Source: Nymphaea colorata
Taxonomy: Eukaryota; Streptophyta; Magnoliopsida; Nymphaeales; Nymphaeaceae
Length of the DNA stretch: 64,000 nt
NCBI RefSeq assembly: GCF_008831285.2
Contig: NC_045148.1
Location: 15,974,802-16,038,801, forward strand
Reading direction: 5' to 3'
Shown here piece by piece: positions 1 through 13,059 of this stretch. The notes beneath the pieces are model-generated. The model was not told the DNA's origin. It made no database searches and saw nothing but the letters and a program-made list of their open reading frames with translations. Within the stretch, counting starts at the first letter, position 1; every line of letters starts with the position of its first letter. A program made the translations under genes and the position numbers.

Positions 1-3000
1 ACTAGACGACCAGGCCAGGCAGCCATGGATGCTCACACCTCTACCGTCCATCCATTTCAATTTCGAAGGAACAATTATATGGTCAGCTTCTGTCAAGAGC
101 GGCAGCGACTCTGCCTTCAATCTTTACAGGCTTTGAATAGTATTTGTCGATAACATTTATAAATTCATGTTGCTCGCTGCATCTGCTCTGTTTCTAACTG
201 TAATACAAGTGAAAGAAAGAAAAATAAAAAAGGAAAAACAATTGATATTTGTCAGCACTCTTTGGACACACCCCTTTCACACCCCTTTCACTTTTTGCAG
301 AAGCTCCACTGGAATTCCATGGTTCACTAACTACAACAAGTGCAAAGCCACAATCAAGTTTTTTTTTCTGCAGCACAAAATAATTATTAAACACATATCA
401 ACTCGATGCTCTATGATCGAGCAACGACAAATGGCCTATCAACATGGGAATTCAAACTTGAAACAAAGCCTACATAAGCGTATCAATGGCTACAAGAGAA
501 GTCTGCACTCATAAAAGAACATCAAGAGAGCAGGATGTAGTCTTAATTTCCACATATAGGAAGATTGAAATATATTAAAAGCAAAAAAAAATTGGCATTA
601 AAAGTATCAAAAACTGTTGCTAAAAGAATATAAATCATCAGTGCATTTCAGTAACAGAGTTTAATCCTTTACCATATAACAACATCCAGCAACCAACAAA
701 TTAGAATATATATATCACAATAGCAAGGTTTAAGGGTTTCTTTCCGAGTGAAAATGAAAAATAGTGAGAAGCACAACTTGCTTAAAGCATAAATAAAGGT
801 TCGTATGCTTCGGAACCAAAGCTGAATCATATAATAATTGATAAAATTTATAGAAAAAGGGTGCTCCACCAAGATCTGTTCATAGGTATCTACTTTCTTT
901 AGGAAAGAGAGTAACCACCGTAGGATTGGAGACTAAACAACTGCAGCTACCCACATTTACTGTGCCCCTCCTCATCCTTTCATCATGTAGTTGTCGAAGA
1001 TCCCTGTTTCTAGAAAACCTCAACCAAGATGATTTCATGATCACTTTTGTTATTTCCATTACAAAAAAAAAAGTATGAAAATCAGGTGATTCTTTCCACC
1101 CCTTTTGGAAGATTGAAGGTCCGCAGGAGCTGCAAAAAGCTTCAAGTGTATTTCTGCTCTGTTGAAGATCTTGTGTGCATTTACTCTCTAGCTTCTCAAG
1201 CTATGGTTTTGGTTAGATAACATGTTCCAATTTTTTTTTTGTCGCAAACATGAGGTGGCAAAATGATTGAGAAGGAACATACCAAATTTGTTGACAACTG
1301 TCAAATGTGGACCAGATGAACTAAAATACAAATGTAAGTCATTTAAGAATTTCAGCAAACACTTCATCTGCGGCTAATGAATTTACAAAGTAACATCAGA
1401 CAGAAAAACCTAACAAGCACATTGCTCTGCTAGTCATATTTTTGGTAACAGTACAGAGAGGATGCCCTTAAAAATTGCTTGGCCTTGTAGGCTCGTAAGA
1501 AAGAGCGCGAAGGGAAAAAAAATATAAGCACACAAATATGTTTTTCAATGGCGTTTCAAGGATGCCATAAAAATTTCACAATTTCAATGGCATGGATAGA
1601 TGCAGGAAGGAAGGGAGAGAGACAACGAGAGAAAGAAAGAGAAAAGGACCCCAAATCGACGTAAAGGAGCAAGAACCCTAGTTACTGCAAATCAGGGACA
1701 AATAGAGGGAAGGAGCGAGAGAGAAAACAAGAGAAAGAGAGAAAAATGAAAACCATACCTCACCTGAAAAAAGTTATTCATGGCAATGGAGCTCCTTGCA
1801 CCAATGAAGGTGATCGCACGAGATGGAATGGAGGAAGCAAAACCGTCGGTTGATGGAATGGACGAAGGGACCAACAGAGAGAGCAAAGGAGCTTAGAGAA
1901 GTGGGCCAGGAGGAGAGTAAGAAGAGAGAAGGGGGAGAAATGGAGGAGAACGAGAGAAGGAGAAAGCGGGAGGAGAACGCGAAGAGGAGAAGAGAAACAG
2001 CTGAGTTCGACTTGAAGACAAGTCGGGGGCGAGAGACGAGTGTCTTGTTCCGTGCTGTTCCGAGGGTTATCTCGAAACAGCCTGGAACAGGAGAGCAATT
2101 TATACCCCTGTTCCGTTGTCCATCGTGTCCGTCCTGTACCATGGACGGCGTTTGATGGAAAAATTCATTAAACATGACACGCCTGTTCTGTTCCGCGTGT
2201 CCTGTAACCATCAAACGACCTCTAAGGGGCTGGCCTATTTAAGCTCAGCAACTCTTCATTTGAAAAAACTCTCGGTGATAACCCTATGAGAAGCCCCTTA
2301 GAAGGAAACCCCCTTAAAACTAACTCTTCCTCTCCTTTTCTTGTTTTGCTGCTTTCTACAAAGGTGACCGTTCGTGGCTGAAGAACTTGGGTGTGGACGA
2401 ACTTCCGCTGTCTTCACTTCAACAGTTGCTTGCCCTGAAACTCGTTCTTTATTTCTGATTTTTGCATGTTCTTGGGTGATAATCATGCCTCTTGGAAATT
2501 GATGAAGCAAAACAATGTTGCTCATGTCTTGCAGAAGCTACTAACTACCTGTTCATGATAAATAAAGTTCATGAGCTTAAACATTGTGAATCTCCTAATA
2601 TCTTCATAACCCCGCTGTTATTTCCACGTATCTCAGGTGTCCATGATTGGTGCAGTAAATCCATGGAGGCATGGCCTGCTACCAATTTCCTCCATCATAT
2701 CATTAAAAAGAAGAAAGCGACAATCCTTTCGCCAATTTGTTGGCCATAACCATGTATGCTACAGGGCACGCATGTAGTACTACTTCGCATTCAAGTCGAA
2801 TGACATGAAAGCACAATGCATGTTGGCGTTTTTGTCATGCCAAGTTCCAGCTCTGCGTTTGGACCTGCACTGTTGCTATCCTGTTGCAGATTTTGAAATG
2901 TTATTTTGGTTCTTCTGCCATCCAATATGTGTCTCCACTACTTGATTGGATGGGAAGGATCTGATCTCCGTCCACATTACCAGTGCAATTGGAACATATC

Positions 3001-4480
3001 AAGATCCTATCTGTTGCTTTAAGGTCGTAGTGTCAGAAGCAGGTCTTTTGGGGAACACTAAGGCCCCATTCGAAGGGCAGCTACTGTTTCCTGTGGACGA
3101 CAGGGGATTGTGCTACTTGAGGCCAGGATAAAATCTTGACGACATATTCACTTTTATCTTCATGTAATGGAACTATTTGATACAACTTCACAGGAAACAA
3201 ATAGTGGAAAGTGAGTTTCACTGTTCTAAGATGGGATGAATCTTCCCTCCTGCTCCTGCAGTCTCTATGCTCAATCCCTTAGGAAGAGCAGCGATTGGTA
3301 GGTAACCGGACTCCCATCAGTTCCAGTCTGAAGGAAATGTGCCCTCTTCAAATCTCTAGGTCAGGCTAAGATTAATGCCTAATAACCAGGCTGCCTCTGC
3401 AGCCAGGGGGCAGCTTGACACCTGAAAGATCCATCTTCGGCAGCAGCAGAGAAGAATCCTGATTGCAGGCCAACATAGCTGGTGGAGGAGCTTCCTAACT
3501 TGTGCAGACAAACTCATTTTTTCTGAATCCAGAGATGGATTGGCAACCACATGGTTCACTCCGATCTCTGGAAATGCTTCTTCAAACTTCAAGGAACCCC
3601 AAGCGTGGGAGATCTCAAGTAACAGCAAACTTGTGTATTGACACCAAAATTGAAACAAACTTACTCAAAAAAATCCGCAGTAAACAGGCTATGCCAATCA
3701 AATTAGTTCGTTACTTAAAAGGCCTAAGAGTTGGACTGAAGGCCTGGGAATTGAAGGATGGTAAGTGCTCAACATTATCCTCCCTTCCCCAATACACACA
3801 CACACATAAAAACACATACATGCTGATGCACATAAAATGGACAAAAGGGAAAACCTTTTCGCATACTTGAGAAAAAATTAACTTTTCCCTCACATGACAC
3901 AAGAAAAGAAGTACCTTCTTTGTGCACTTCAGTCTTTGTGTACTTCAGAGTCTGCTGCTCTTCCTTCAGAAGCAAAAAGCTGTAGGTTACCTGGCACAGG
4001 CGAGTACAATAAATTTCACCAACCTTGGGTTTAAACACTTTTCATTGGTAAAAGGGCATGTTATATACTATAGAACTTAGCATTTTTCACTTGGGCACAT
4101 AATTATGATGGAACAATGTTTATGTTCTATATTTCAGGAATAGTCTTGGCAGATCCACTAATGCTTGACGTCAAGATTGGGACCTTTCGATTACTGAACA
4201 TTGTACGTTTCATAGTATGCAAGCAGTGAACTGCATGGGCGTCCTTTAGTGCTTCAAACTGCAATTGATTTATTATTAGATTATCTGACAGCAGATTTAG
4301 TCATTATGTTAAGAAACCAAAACCATCTTTGACAATGACGTCAGGATCTTAAGGGGAGAAGGTCCTGTTATCTGCAGAAACCATTTTCAGAGTGATCTGA
4401 TTGTTCTTAGACTCGTCCCATCCAGCCAATGTTAATGTAAATGTCAGGAAGCTCACCAAAAGTATACAATTGATGTTCAA
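1..4480. other. Intergenic DNA, no supported gene
   Basis: I see no coding region here that I can identify. The stretch is AT-rich with a purine-rich patch (about 1610-2000) that produces long open frames on both strands through composition only. One open frame at about 3477-3640 (+) reads like protein in composition but matches no family I know and lacks a convincing gene structure. It could be a decayed gene fragment. Confidence 0.5.
2149..2217. repeat. Small inverted repeat, possible MITE end or remnant
   Basis: A perfect 10-bp inverted pair, CGTTTGATGG at 2149-2158 and CCATCAAACG at 2208-2217, brackets about 49 bases. Phrases built on GTTTGATGG are common at ends of plant DNA transposons, but I could not find a target-site duplication, so the class is not assigned. 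Confidence 0.3.
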
Positions 4481-4494
4481 AACTGATCATCATT

Positions 4495-4498
<4 letters not shown>

Positions 4499-4530
<32 letters not shown>
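4499..4530. repeat. (GA)n microsatellite
   Basis: Uninterrupted GA dinucleotides, about 15 units, in intergenic DNA. Confidence 0.95.
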
Positions 4531-4532
<2 letters not shown>

Positions 4533-5600
4533 ACATATGTTGAGATCTATCGAAAAATATAATTTTCATATGGTAGCACGGGTGATGGTGCTTCCAGCAC
4601 ATTGATTCTATGATAGTCAAGTCGCCTCATGGTCTAAGATCTCTTCAAGCCACCAGATCTTTGTCTCCAATGACGATTTAAATGCCGCAGATGAATATAC
4701 ATGGTAAGATCACTGCCTATTTAATTTCTCTCTTCTTTTTTTTTTTTAACTTCCGCCTCTTCCATCTTTCAAACATATTGTTTACTGCAAATTAAATGGG
4801 CAAAAAAGAAAAGAGGACAACCCAAAAAGAAATTGCAAAAGCGACTAAGTAGGATTGTGCAACATGGTTCAATCAATAGTGAACCCACAATGATGCAAAT
4901 AGTACCATCTTATGTGGTTGGATGTGAGTGGATTCTGATATGGGTTTGTCCGTCTCCGTTTTGATTTATTTCTTTTTCTTTTTTCCTTCGGAAATTTGTT
5001 TTCTTCTAAGCAGTTACGAATTCCAGACTGATCATAGTCTGGCCATTCGTTGAATCTGCTCAGCTTTTGTTTCTTGCTTTTGTTCTTGCTCGGAATCATT
5101 TTGTCTTTCATTATATAGAAAACGAAGATCGACATGGTCTGTGATTTGATGGTATATGTGCAAAGAAAAAGGAAGAAAAGAAAACCATTTGCGGACACAA
5201 ATAAGTCCACATGATCGATTTAAATCGACTTAGTTTTCCATAATTTGCTCATTGAATCCACTAGATTGATAATGGGCACTTTACTTTTCCACCAAAGAAC
5301 TATTGATAATGCTGTTTGTGCATAAATGGGAAGACATCTTAGTCGTCTAATATCTTTCCCACTAGAGCTTCGCATCCACTGTTGGGGCACAAGTTTCTAT
5401 ACGAGGATATATATTTGATCATTAACCTGTCCTCTGCAAATCGAAGCAACTGGTTTATACTAATAAAGCCCGACAAAGTACGATTTCTGCTATATATCGA
5501 ACCAGAGGATCTGTTCATTCCGTGAGGAACGAGGCCCTCTCGCACTGGCTTACTCACGATAACAAGAGAACGAAGAAGAAGAAGGAAATACACCAGGATT

Positions 5601-5640
5601 TTTACGTGCTTCGGGGACCAAAGTTCTGCTACGTCCATGG
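5601..5640 (+). repeat. Dispersed repeat core, copy 1
   Basis: This 40-base block opens TTTACGTGCTTCGG and closes CTACGTCCATGG. A second copy with the same order and nearly the same spacing is at 51,167-51,204. Both follow a purine-rich AAGAAGA stretch. The block resembles a widespread plant retroelement sequence I have seen before, but I cannot name the family with certainty. Confidence 0.5.
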
Positions 5641-6129
5641 CGGCGCAGGGTTTTTTGTCATTAACACGGAAAATCAAGCATACAAGAGATAACATGGGGA
5701 AATCCAAAATCATGGTAACCAGGAAATTATGCGTCGATGACTTGTTCTATCTTATCTATTGTCTGAAAAATGCGCCCAAGATAATATAAGTTAATTTATG
5801 CATCTTCTTTCTTTTGGTTCTTTCTCTCAAAGCTTAGCAAATGTTTTTTATATATACTTGTCCAATCCTATGAGGACATGAAAACGATATTTAAGATGAA
5901 GAAGAATAGAAAATTCCTGCAACTGTCATTACTTTCTGTTGTGTTTAGCATTAAAAAGACCTTTAAACTAACCATTTGTATCATCCAGGACAAACTTTTT
6001 GGTATTCTATCTACTGGCCTTCAAGCTAGAGGGAAAGATCATGGGTCTCATCGGTAATCTAAAAAAAACGTGTACTTTGGAAGCATAGAACACACACTCA
6101 TACAAGCTTTCGAGATATGTTCATTAAGC

Positions 6130-6205
6130 AGATATGAAGATTATGAAGATAAGAAGGTTATGTGTCTGAAGATTATGAAGATATGAAGATTATGTGTCTT
6201 GAGAT
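6130..6205. repeat. Imperfect tandem repeat of GAAGATTATGAAGATA
   Basis: Several diverged copies of GAAGATTATGAAGAT and TTATGTGTCT follow each other. This is a simple local expansion with no coding signal. Confidence 0.7.
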
Positions 6206-6865
6206 TAATTCGATTGCTAGTTGATACGATCTTATGAATAAAAGCGACTTTGAAATTAAAAGCTAAAAGTATTGATTATCATTAGCTTTCTTAAAAGAAA
6301 AGTGTTTTACATGTTTGTAAAACGTCAAATCAGTGAGCGCTGAGCACTATATATAAATGACAGAGCACACGTGGGATCGCCTGCTTTCATTTATAAACAG
6401 TTTGTTTTTGCAGAAATAACGTTTTTTTTTTTTTGTTCATCTACACTTGTAGATATGCTGTACATATGCATTTTAGCAGAAACTATCTTTTAGGTCATGT
6501 TATTCTAGCATAAATACGTCGATCTGAATATATCGAAAACTCGATTGTGCAGATTGTATCGATTTTCGAGGCTTGAAAAATTATATCCAAACAAAATGGT
6601 GTAAACATCAACCTGAACAAATAAATCATTTTGAATGTACATACAAAACTATTATAATGCCACGGTTTTCATAATATGTCATGCATATATATAGTCATTG
6701 GATCCATCATGAGAGATGGTTAAGAGAAAAACAAAAAGAAAAAAAGGTGATAGGTATTTTTGTTATTTAGTATTAATTCTCACATTTTTCTTTGTTTTTT
6801 TTATATGTACTGTCTTTGTTAGATGGTTGAGTGACTATAGAAAACTAGAGTCATCATTAACTTTA

Positions 6866-6869
<4 letters not shown>

Positions 6870-6931
<62 letters not shown>
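6870..6931. repeat. (AT)n microsatellite
   Basis: About 30 uninterrupted AT units. Confidence 0.95.
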
Positions 6932-6934
<3 letters not shown>

Positions 6935-9148
6935 TTATATTTATCGACCTTCTAGAAAATCCATCGTTGGACGGTTTATTCATGGCTAATTAGCTAGTAT
7001 CCCTATAGTATAGAATAAAATTTAGTTACAAATGGGTATACATTACTTGCAACATACTTGTCAAATTCAATGTCTCTGAGCCGACGCATGCCTTCTTTTT
7101 ATCGCACGAACAAATTATAATCAGCTGCATGAAGCATGCATAGTGAACTTTTTGAACTTAAAAATGAAAGAAAAGACGAGAGAAAGGGTGGTCCCTTGTA
7201 AGATCTTTGGCTTATCGTGCAGCGTGGGCCCTCAGAGAGAAAGAGCGAGGGATGTCGCATAAATACTGATATCAAACGGAGCATATACATTTTGTTAAAG
7301 GCGATCATGATAGGCATCGCATGCTTTCTCAAAAAATGTTAGCATGCTCCCTTTTTGAAAGAACGTGAGCCGTTGGTGGCGATTGGCATAATCCAGGATA
7401 TAATTCTACAGTTGAAAGCATAATCGAAGATCGTCGCAGCATATCTCTGGTCGGTTCTTTCATTTAGATGATCTTTCGCGACGTCGTCTGCGATTCAGAC
7501 TCCATTTTTAATGAAAGCAAACGATAGTTGGCAGTGAATTGGCTTGTTCTGCTTACTTGAATCTGTAATTTGTTCTTTTGAAACGTTGTGCTGCGTTCTA
7601 GAAATCTGCCTCTTCAACAATACCGGAGTGCTTACGATTGCTCGTGAATGTAACACAAATTATTTTGATGCATGCATCATTAGAAGGTTAGGTATCTATT
7701 CTCAATACAAAAGCACTTATGAGATGCAACTAGGAGACTAAAATTCAAGGACAACGCATTTGGTGGGAGATTTGGTGAGCTTGAAGTGATGCTTTTTGCC
7801 GGGCGTTAGGGTGGATCGCTGGACGACTTGCCAAAGAGAATATTATGTGATGTTGCCCATCTAGAGAGGTGATCATATTAGGTATCACTTTAAGCCATCT
7901 GAAGGGTCTTCTCCACTCAGTGGGCAGTGGTTTTGGATACAGTATGTCTCTTCTGTAGAACTTTACTTTCCTTGCTTTGTACTGTTCTCGTCCTTCCTAA
8001 CTATGTGATGTTATGAGATGCTCTCCCTCTCCACTTGTTTTGTCGAGCCCGCGGCACGTGAGCAACAAATCTCACGATCGATTCCTATGGGTGCTACCCA
8101 TCTATTGGCATTGAGAATTGGGCTGTTAGGAATCTGATCGGCTTCCTTATATATATAAATATGTATGTAATATTCTCTCTCTCTTTTTTCTCTCTCACAA
8201 CTTTTCCCTCTATCCTACATTTAGGTTTTACTATTAATGAGATTTAAGGATGTCAATATATCCCATTTGGATCTGAGATCCAACTGAAACAGATCCAAAA
8301 ATCAGATATAGAAACAAAAAATTGATATCCAATTAAGGATTCAGATCGAATTCAAACTTAAGAAATGGTGTCCCACTAGGTTCAAATTCAAATTTGGATA
8401 TGCATAAGCATCACATCAGATTCAGATCAGATTTAGTTTTAATTAAATATTCTATGTATACATGCCCTTGTATTTTGAAAGTCACCTCGATTTGCTTTAA
8501 AATTTGGATTCAAATTCAAATATTGGATTCAGATTGTGAAGTCAGATTTCATATTTGGATTTGGATATAATTTTTCTTTATTCACATTCGAATCCAAATT
8601 TTAATATGAATATATAAATATCTGAAAAAACAGATATATATGGTTAATAGTACATCTGATTTGAATATGATATATTGATTTGTCTAATGGGATTGGATTT
8701 TCAAAGTATCATTTTTATCTGAAGATCTACAATCCTAAAGTGGATTAGAAGGACGTAAAAATGCAAAAACATTGAGAGGAAAAAGTAAGTGAGTGTGAGA
8801 AATAAGAGGAGTCGTAATACACACACACACCTATTATTCCTTTTTTCCAAAAAATTAATCCATAATTATTTTTAATTATTTTGTGTAGTTTGCAAAAAAA
8901 AAAATGGTGAATTTTTTCGAGAAAAGAATAATACTTAACAGTGTGACTTTCGGCGGTAGTTGTAACAAAAACCTAAAGTTTAGCTCGATATTGCATATGC
9001 ATAAAAACAACTTAGATAGCTTTGCCAATGCTGAACAGCCAATGTACAGATAACCTGATACCAGGGAAAGTATTCACGGGCCTTGGGGCTCTGTGCGTGT
9101 GTGATATTAGTACTATAGACATCCGATATACAATATTATCACGAAACA

Positions 9149-9153
<5 letters not shown>

Positions 9154-9215
<62 letters not shown>

Positions 9216-9236
9216 GTGTGTTATTGATGGTATAAG

Positions 9237-9267
<31 letters not shown>

Positions 9268-9340
9268 TATATATATATAATATATATGTGTGTTATTGAT
9301 GGTATAAGAGCCGTTCAAATATATATATATATATATATAT
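9154..9340. repeat. (AT)n block with a duplicated 29-base spacer
   Basis: Three (AT)n runs are separated by two copies (9209-9237 and about 9279-9309) of a unit containing GTGTGTTATTGATGGTATAA. The arrangement suggests one duplication of spacer plus microsatellite, by slippage or unequal exchange. Confidence 0.85.
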
Positions 9341-12300
9341 AAAGGAAACCAAAAAGGTGCATCCCCTAGCTTGGATTGTTGCAACCATATATCTCTGGAT
9401 ACTTTTTTATACAATAAATTATCTACTAAAAAATGTGATCTTCTATGTAAAAAAGATTAAGAATCAGCAAACGTATATATTTTCTTGGGTACGTTAAAGA
9501 TTCTTAGAAACCAAAAGTGTTAATGCCTTTGTTATATATGGAGCCAAAAAAACATAACGTTTATGTTGTCCTCCAAGCATCTGTCTGCTTGAAGATCACA
9601 TCCGTATGAATGGTCTTGTAAAATAACGCTCAAAAACACAAATTTTTAAGAAAGAAACGGTCGAACCACGATAAGATCTGACATATGAAAGCAGATCAAC
9701 AAATATGACATAACTTTGGCCTGTGATTTGCCTACAGACCAAGAAAAAAAAAATTGAGACGCGCATTGGAATTCAAAGCATGCCATTGAACCTCCATGAA
9801 ATTTTCCTTGTAAAATAAAATATAATCACTGTTTCTTTGTATATGCAACTGCCGCAATGAACTGTCCAACTCAAGATGCAACATGGAGGTAGCAGCAGAT
9901 CAGATGACTTCCAACTGGAGCAATGTAACATTTATTTCCCCACTGCGAGACTGTTGTAGCTCATGAGGCCTGACAGCACAACAGAAGTAAACCGTTAGCT
10001 CCTCTTATCATATCTGCATGCGCTCGATCTATACAGCTAACTGCTGGGAATTTGAGGCAACATTGGTAGGTGAGATGATGTTGATTCACATCAGCATCAG
10101 TCAGTAACAGCATTGTTTCAATTAACTAGAAAAAGAAACAGAAGCACCAACCCACAATATAAAATTTGGTGCACATTCCACATCCTAGCTACAGATAATC
10201 AACCGCCTTCAAACCTAAACATTAATGTGCCTCATGCCTATCCCATTAAAAAAATAACCAAAAAAATGAACACCCTGCAAGCCTCCTCCCACTCTCTGAC
10301 TGTCCTTCACCATACCAAGTATGAAAGGATTTATGGTTCCATGTGAAGCACATACACCCGAGGAAAAATCCAGCACCAATTCCTCCAGGACCAGCTCAAA
10401 TGTGGTCGAACTTCACCTTTTGGGGACGATGACGTTAGTTCCTGGCATGAGGTAGTTTGGCCCAACATACCAATCTATGGTTATAAAAAACATAGAGCCA
10501 TGATTTGTATGTGCTGGACTACTTGTAAGAAGGCTGCATCTTTCAAGATGTAATGAATGTTCAGTATGTGGTTGATTATGGAAGAAACCATCTAGCTTTT
10601 TTTGATGTACAAGGCTCATTATGCATGGTTTTGTTCAAAGAGTTGGCACTCACAAGAGTAAAACTAACAACTAGCCGCCTAATAACCATTAAACCAACCA
10701 GCCATGCCGAGCCCTTGAGGAGAACACGGATTATCTAGTTCAGGTGGGCAGAGCCTGACTAACATTATGTAGTCGAGGTAATGCTTATTGTGGGTGACAA
10801 TGGTTTTTGTTTAGCTTTAGAATGATGTAAGAATTCATTCTTTTTTATGGATGGGCAAGTAGCTCGTGCAACCACAGGTTTGTTAACCTCTTTCTTCCTT
10901 TTCCATGATGATGAGTAACACTAGAGTTTGAGTTCTTATTGGTCATTTGTACTTGAGAGTGGGAGACCAAAAACCAGTGGAATCAAACTCATGTTCTTGG
11001 CTTTTCTTATACTTTTTTTCGTCCAAAGGGCGCCTCCATCGACTCTATGGGGACTGCGATATTTCGATTCTTGTCAAAATTTGAAAGTATAATTCAGCCC
11101 CCTCGTGAAAAAGCCTTGCATCTGCCCTTGCTGAACCCCCAGTTAAGCTCTATGCAGTGTAAAGTGGCTAAAGTTTCACATGCTGGCCCCTTGAAGCACA
11201 TTAAGCGATAGATAGAACATAAAGTTAGAATATGTGCATTATTTTCACTTCCTTTTTTAGCCAATTCAATGAAAGTTTCTTAATCATAGAGCCGCATCAG
11301 GATGTGGGCCAATCACAGAAACCCCAAGGCCAAGGGCACTAAATGGCTATAATGTGCTTAGTTAATAAATGGGTCCGTTTCCAAATAGCTTTACATGCTT
11401 CCAAACAAAGCCTAGTCACATCCCAAAGACTTGCAGATACGTACAGACACGAGCACACATGCACATTAAATAAAAGATTATCAGGGATTAATTAAACATC
11501 TCGGTCCAGCGTTGCCCACTCTCATGAGTCCAAGTGACAATCCCGATTCTCAGCGCAAGGCTAGCGAGGGAGGGGCCGGCCTATATTCAATCGAGCATGG
11601 GCCACAGGGCAGTACTTTCCTTCCATGCACATCTAACCAGGCTGAGAAGGTACACCCTAGTGGTTTTTGGTGTTTTTGAGGCGATGATGATCATCATGCT
11701 CATTGTTATTAAATGCTTTTCTTTTGTCCTCAAACAAAGCTTATTAAATGACAAGGAAGAAGCAGAGGATGAATGTCCAGAAAAAAATAATAAGATGATT
11801 TTAAAATGATAATGAAGGATGGATAGAGCACGCCGTAGAGCAAGCGTGGCTGTTTAATTGTCATGATTAGCTTCGTGGTTTCTAGCAGTGCCCACAGGAT
11901 GGACTGTTTTTGATATTAATTACCCACATGTAAATGCACACATCCGCCTGTACACTAATATAAACAAACAAAAAACTTTGCTCGAAATTTCACCAGATGT
12001 ATGAAACTGCCATCTTCTTTTTGCGTCTGATTCTCTGGAAGAAAAGGAGGAGGAAGAAGAATTTTGAGCTCATTAGCTGTTTACACTGAACCATACAGCT
12101 TTTATAGCAATTTGACTGCAGCAGGTAAAGATGGCAGTGCAGCCAGGTATCTGATACTGCAATTTTCCTTTTCCTTTTTTTTTCCCCCCCTCTAAGAATG
12201 CGAATTATATCCCAATTATGCAGAGTGACGAAAAAGAAAAACCACCCATGGAAAACCATTTTCTCTGTTGGAAGAACACACTGAGAGTGCCAAGGGCCAC

Positions 12301-13059
12301 CACTTAAAAGCAAGGAAGCCCATATATAATTGTTATTATCAAATTACTCAACTCATACTATGTACATATATATATAATGCTCAGTCCCTCGAATTCCAAG
12401 ACCCGTCTCTGTGTTTTTTCTCTTTCCCCCTTCCTCCTCCTTACGGTGGTGTGGAAGCAAGGAGAGCACAGAAAGCAAGAGAGGAAGACGGGGGGAGTAC
12501 ATTCAGGAAGCGTGGCAAGGGACGCATGGAAGAAATGAATGTTTATGATTGTGTTTAGTGTTCACCACAGAACGCCTCAATAAAACGGGGTTGGTTTCTT
12601 TAGATTTCTCCATGCACCTTCACCATCACCTCCTCCTCCGCCTATACAAGCGTGCCTCTTCATTATGTTTCCTGTTTTGTAGCCTTATATGGGTCTGGCT
12701 CTTCATATACGAGGCGGTTAGCATCCTAGCTACCATATATGAATAGCCTCAATCATCAATCTTTATTACTATGCGCGAATTGCATGTTCAAGCCGATTAC
12801 TTGTTTAATTTGTTCAATCACTGTATCTTCCACTTTTAATATTTCCCAGTATACAGAGATTTATCACTCGAATCAATCAATGCGTACCCAACCGCATCCT
12901 TTCTGTCGCTCTTTAAACTGCTAGCACCATCCCCACATCTGCAAACCAACCCTGCAAGCTCCGGCCACGGTCTGTAAGGTTTTCCCGTCGTGCGAAGGCC
13001 GGCCGCTAGTTCCGAGGAGAAGACAAGCAGTTGCAGCAGAAGCAGCAACAACAAGGCCA

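Larger units (their letters stand above)
4531..12900. other. Intergenic DNA with scattered repeats, no supported gene
   Basis: Apart from the repeats listed separately, I see only AT-rich sequence with short open frames that lack splice-consistent neighbours or recognisable protein motifs. About 8240-8700 is a degenerate block rich in variants of GGATTCAAAT and its complement, and looks like an old repeat. About 12,000-12,900 is upstream of the IPT gene; I see no convincing TATA box at a fixed distance from its start. Confidence 0.5.

Noticed and set aside
1-150. Short frame from ATG at 25 as a partial gene at the window edge
   Set aside because: About 42 codons with no motif, and no evidence that it continues or is spliced.
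1774-2214. Long overlapping open frames on both strands
   Set aside because: They arise from a purine-rich composition that avoids stop codons; no family motif, no splice partners, and no bias towards coding use.
6716-6955. Open frames ending in long Tyr-Ile repeats, here and at 9022, 15,106, 17,904, 20,921, 25,788 and 63,691
   Set aside because: They are translations of (AT)n microsatellites; the non-repeat part has no motif.
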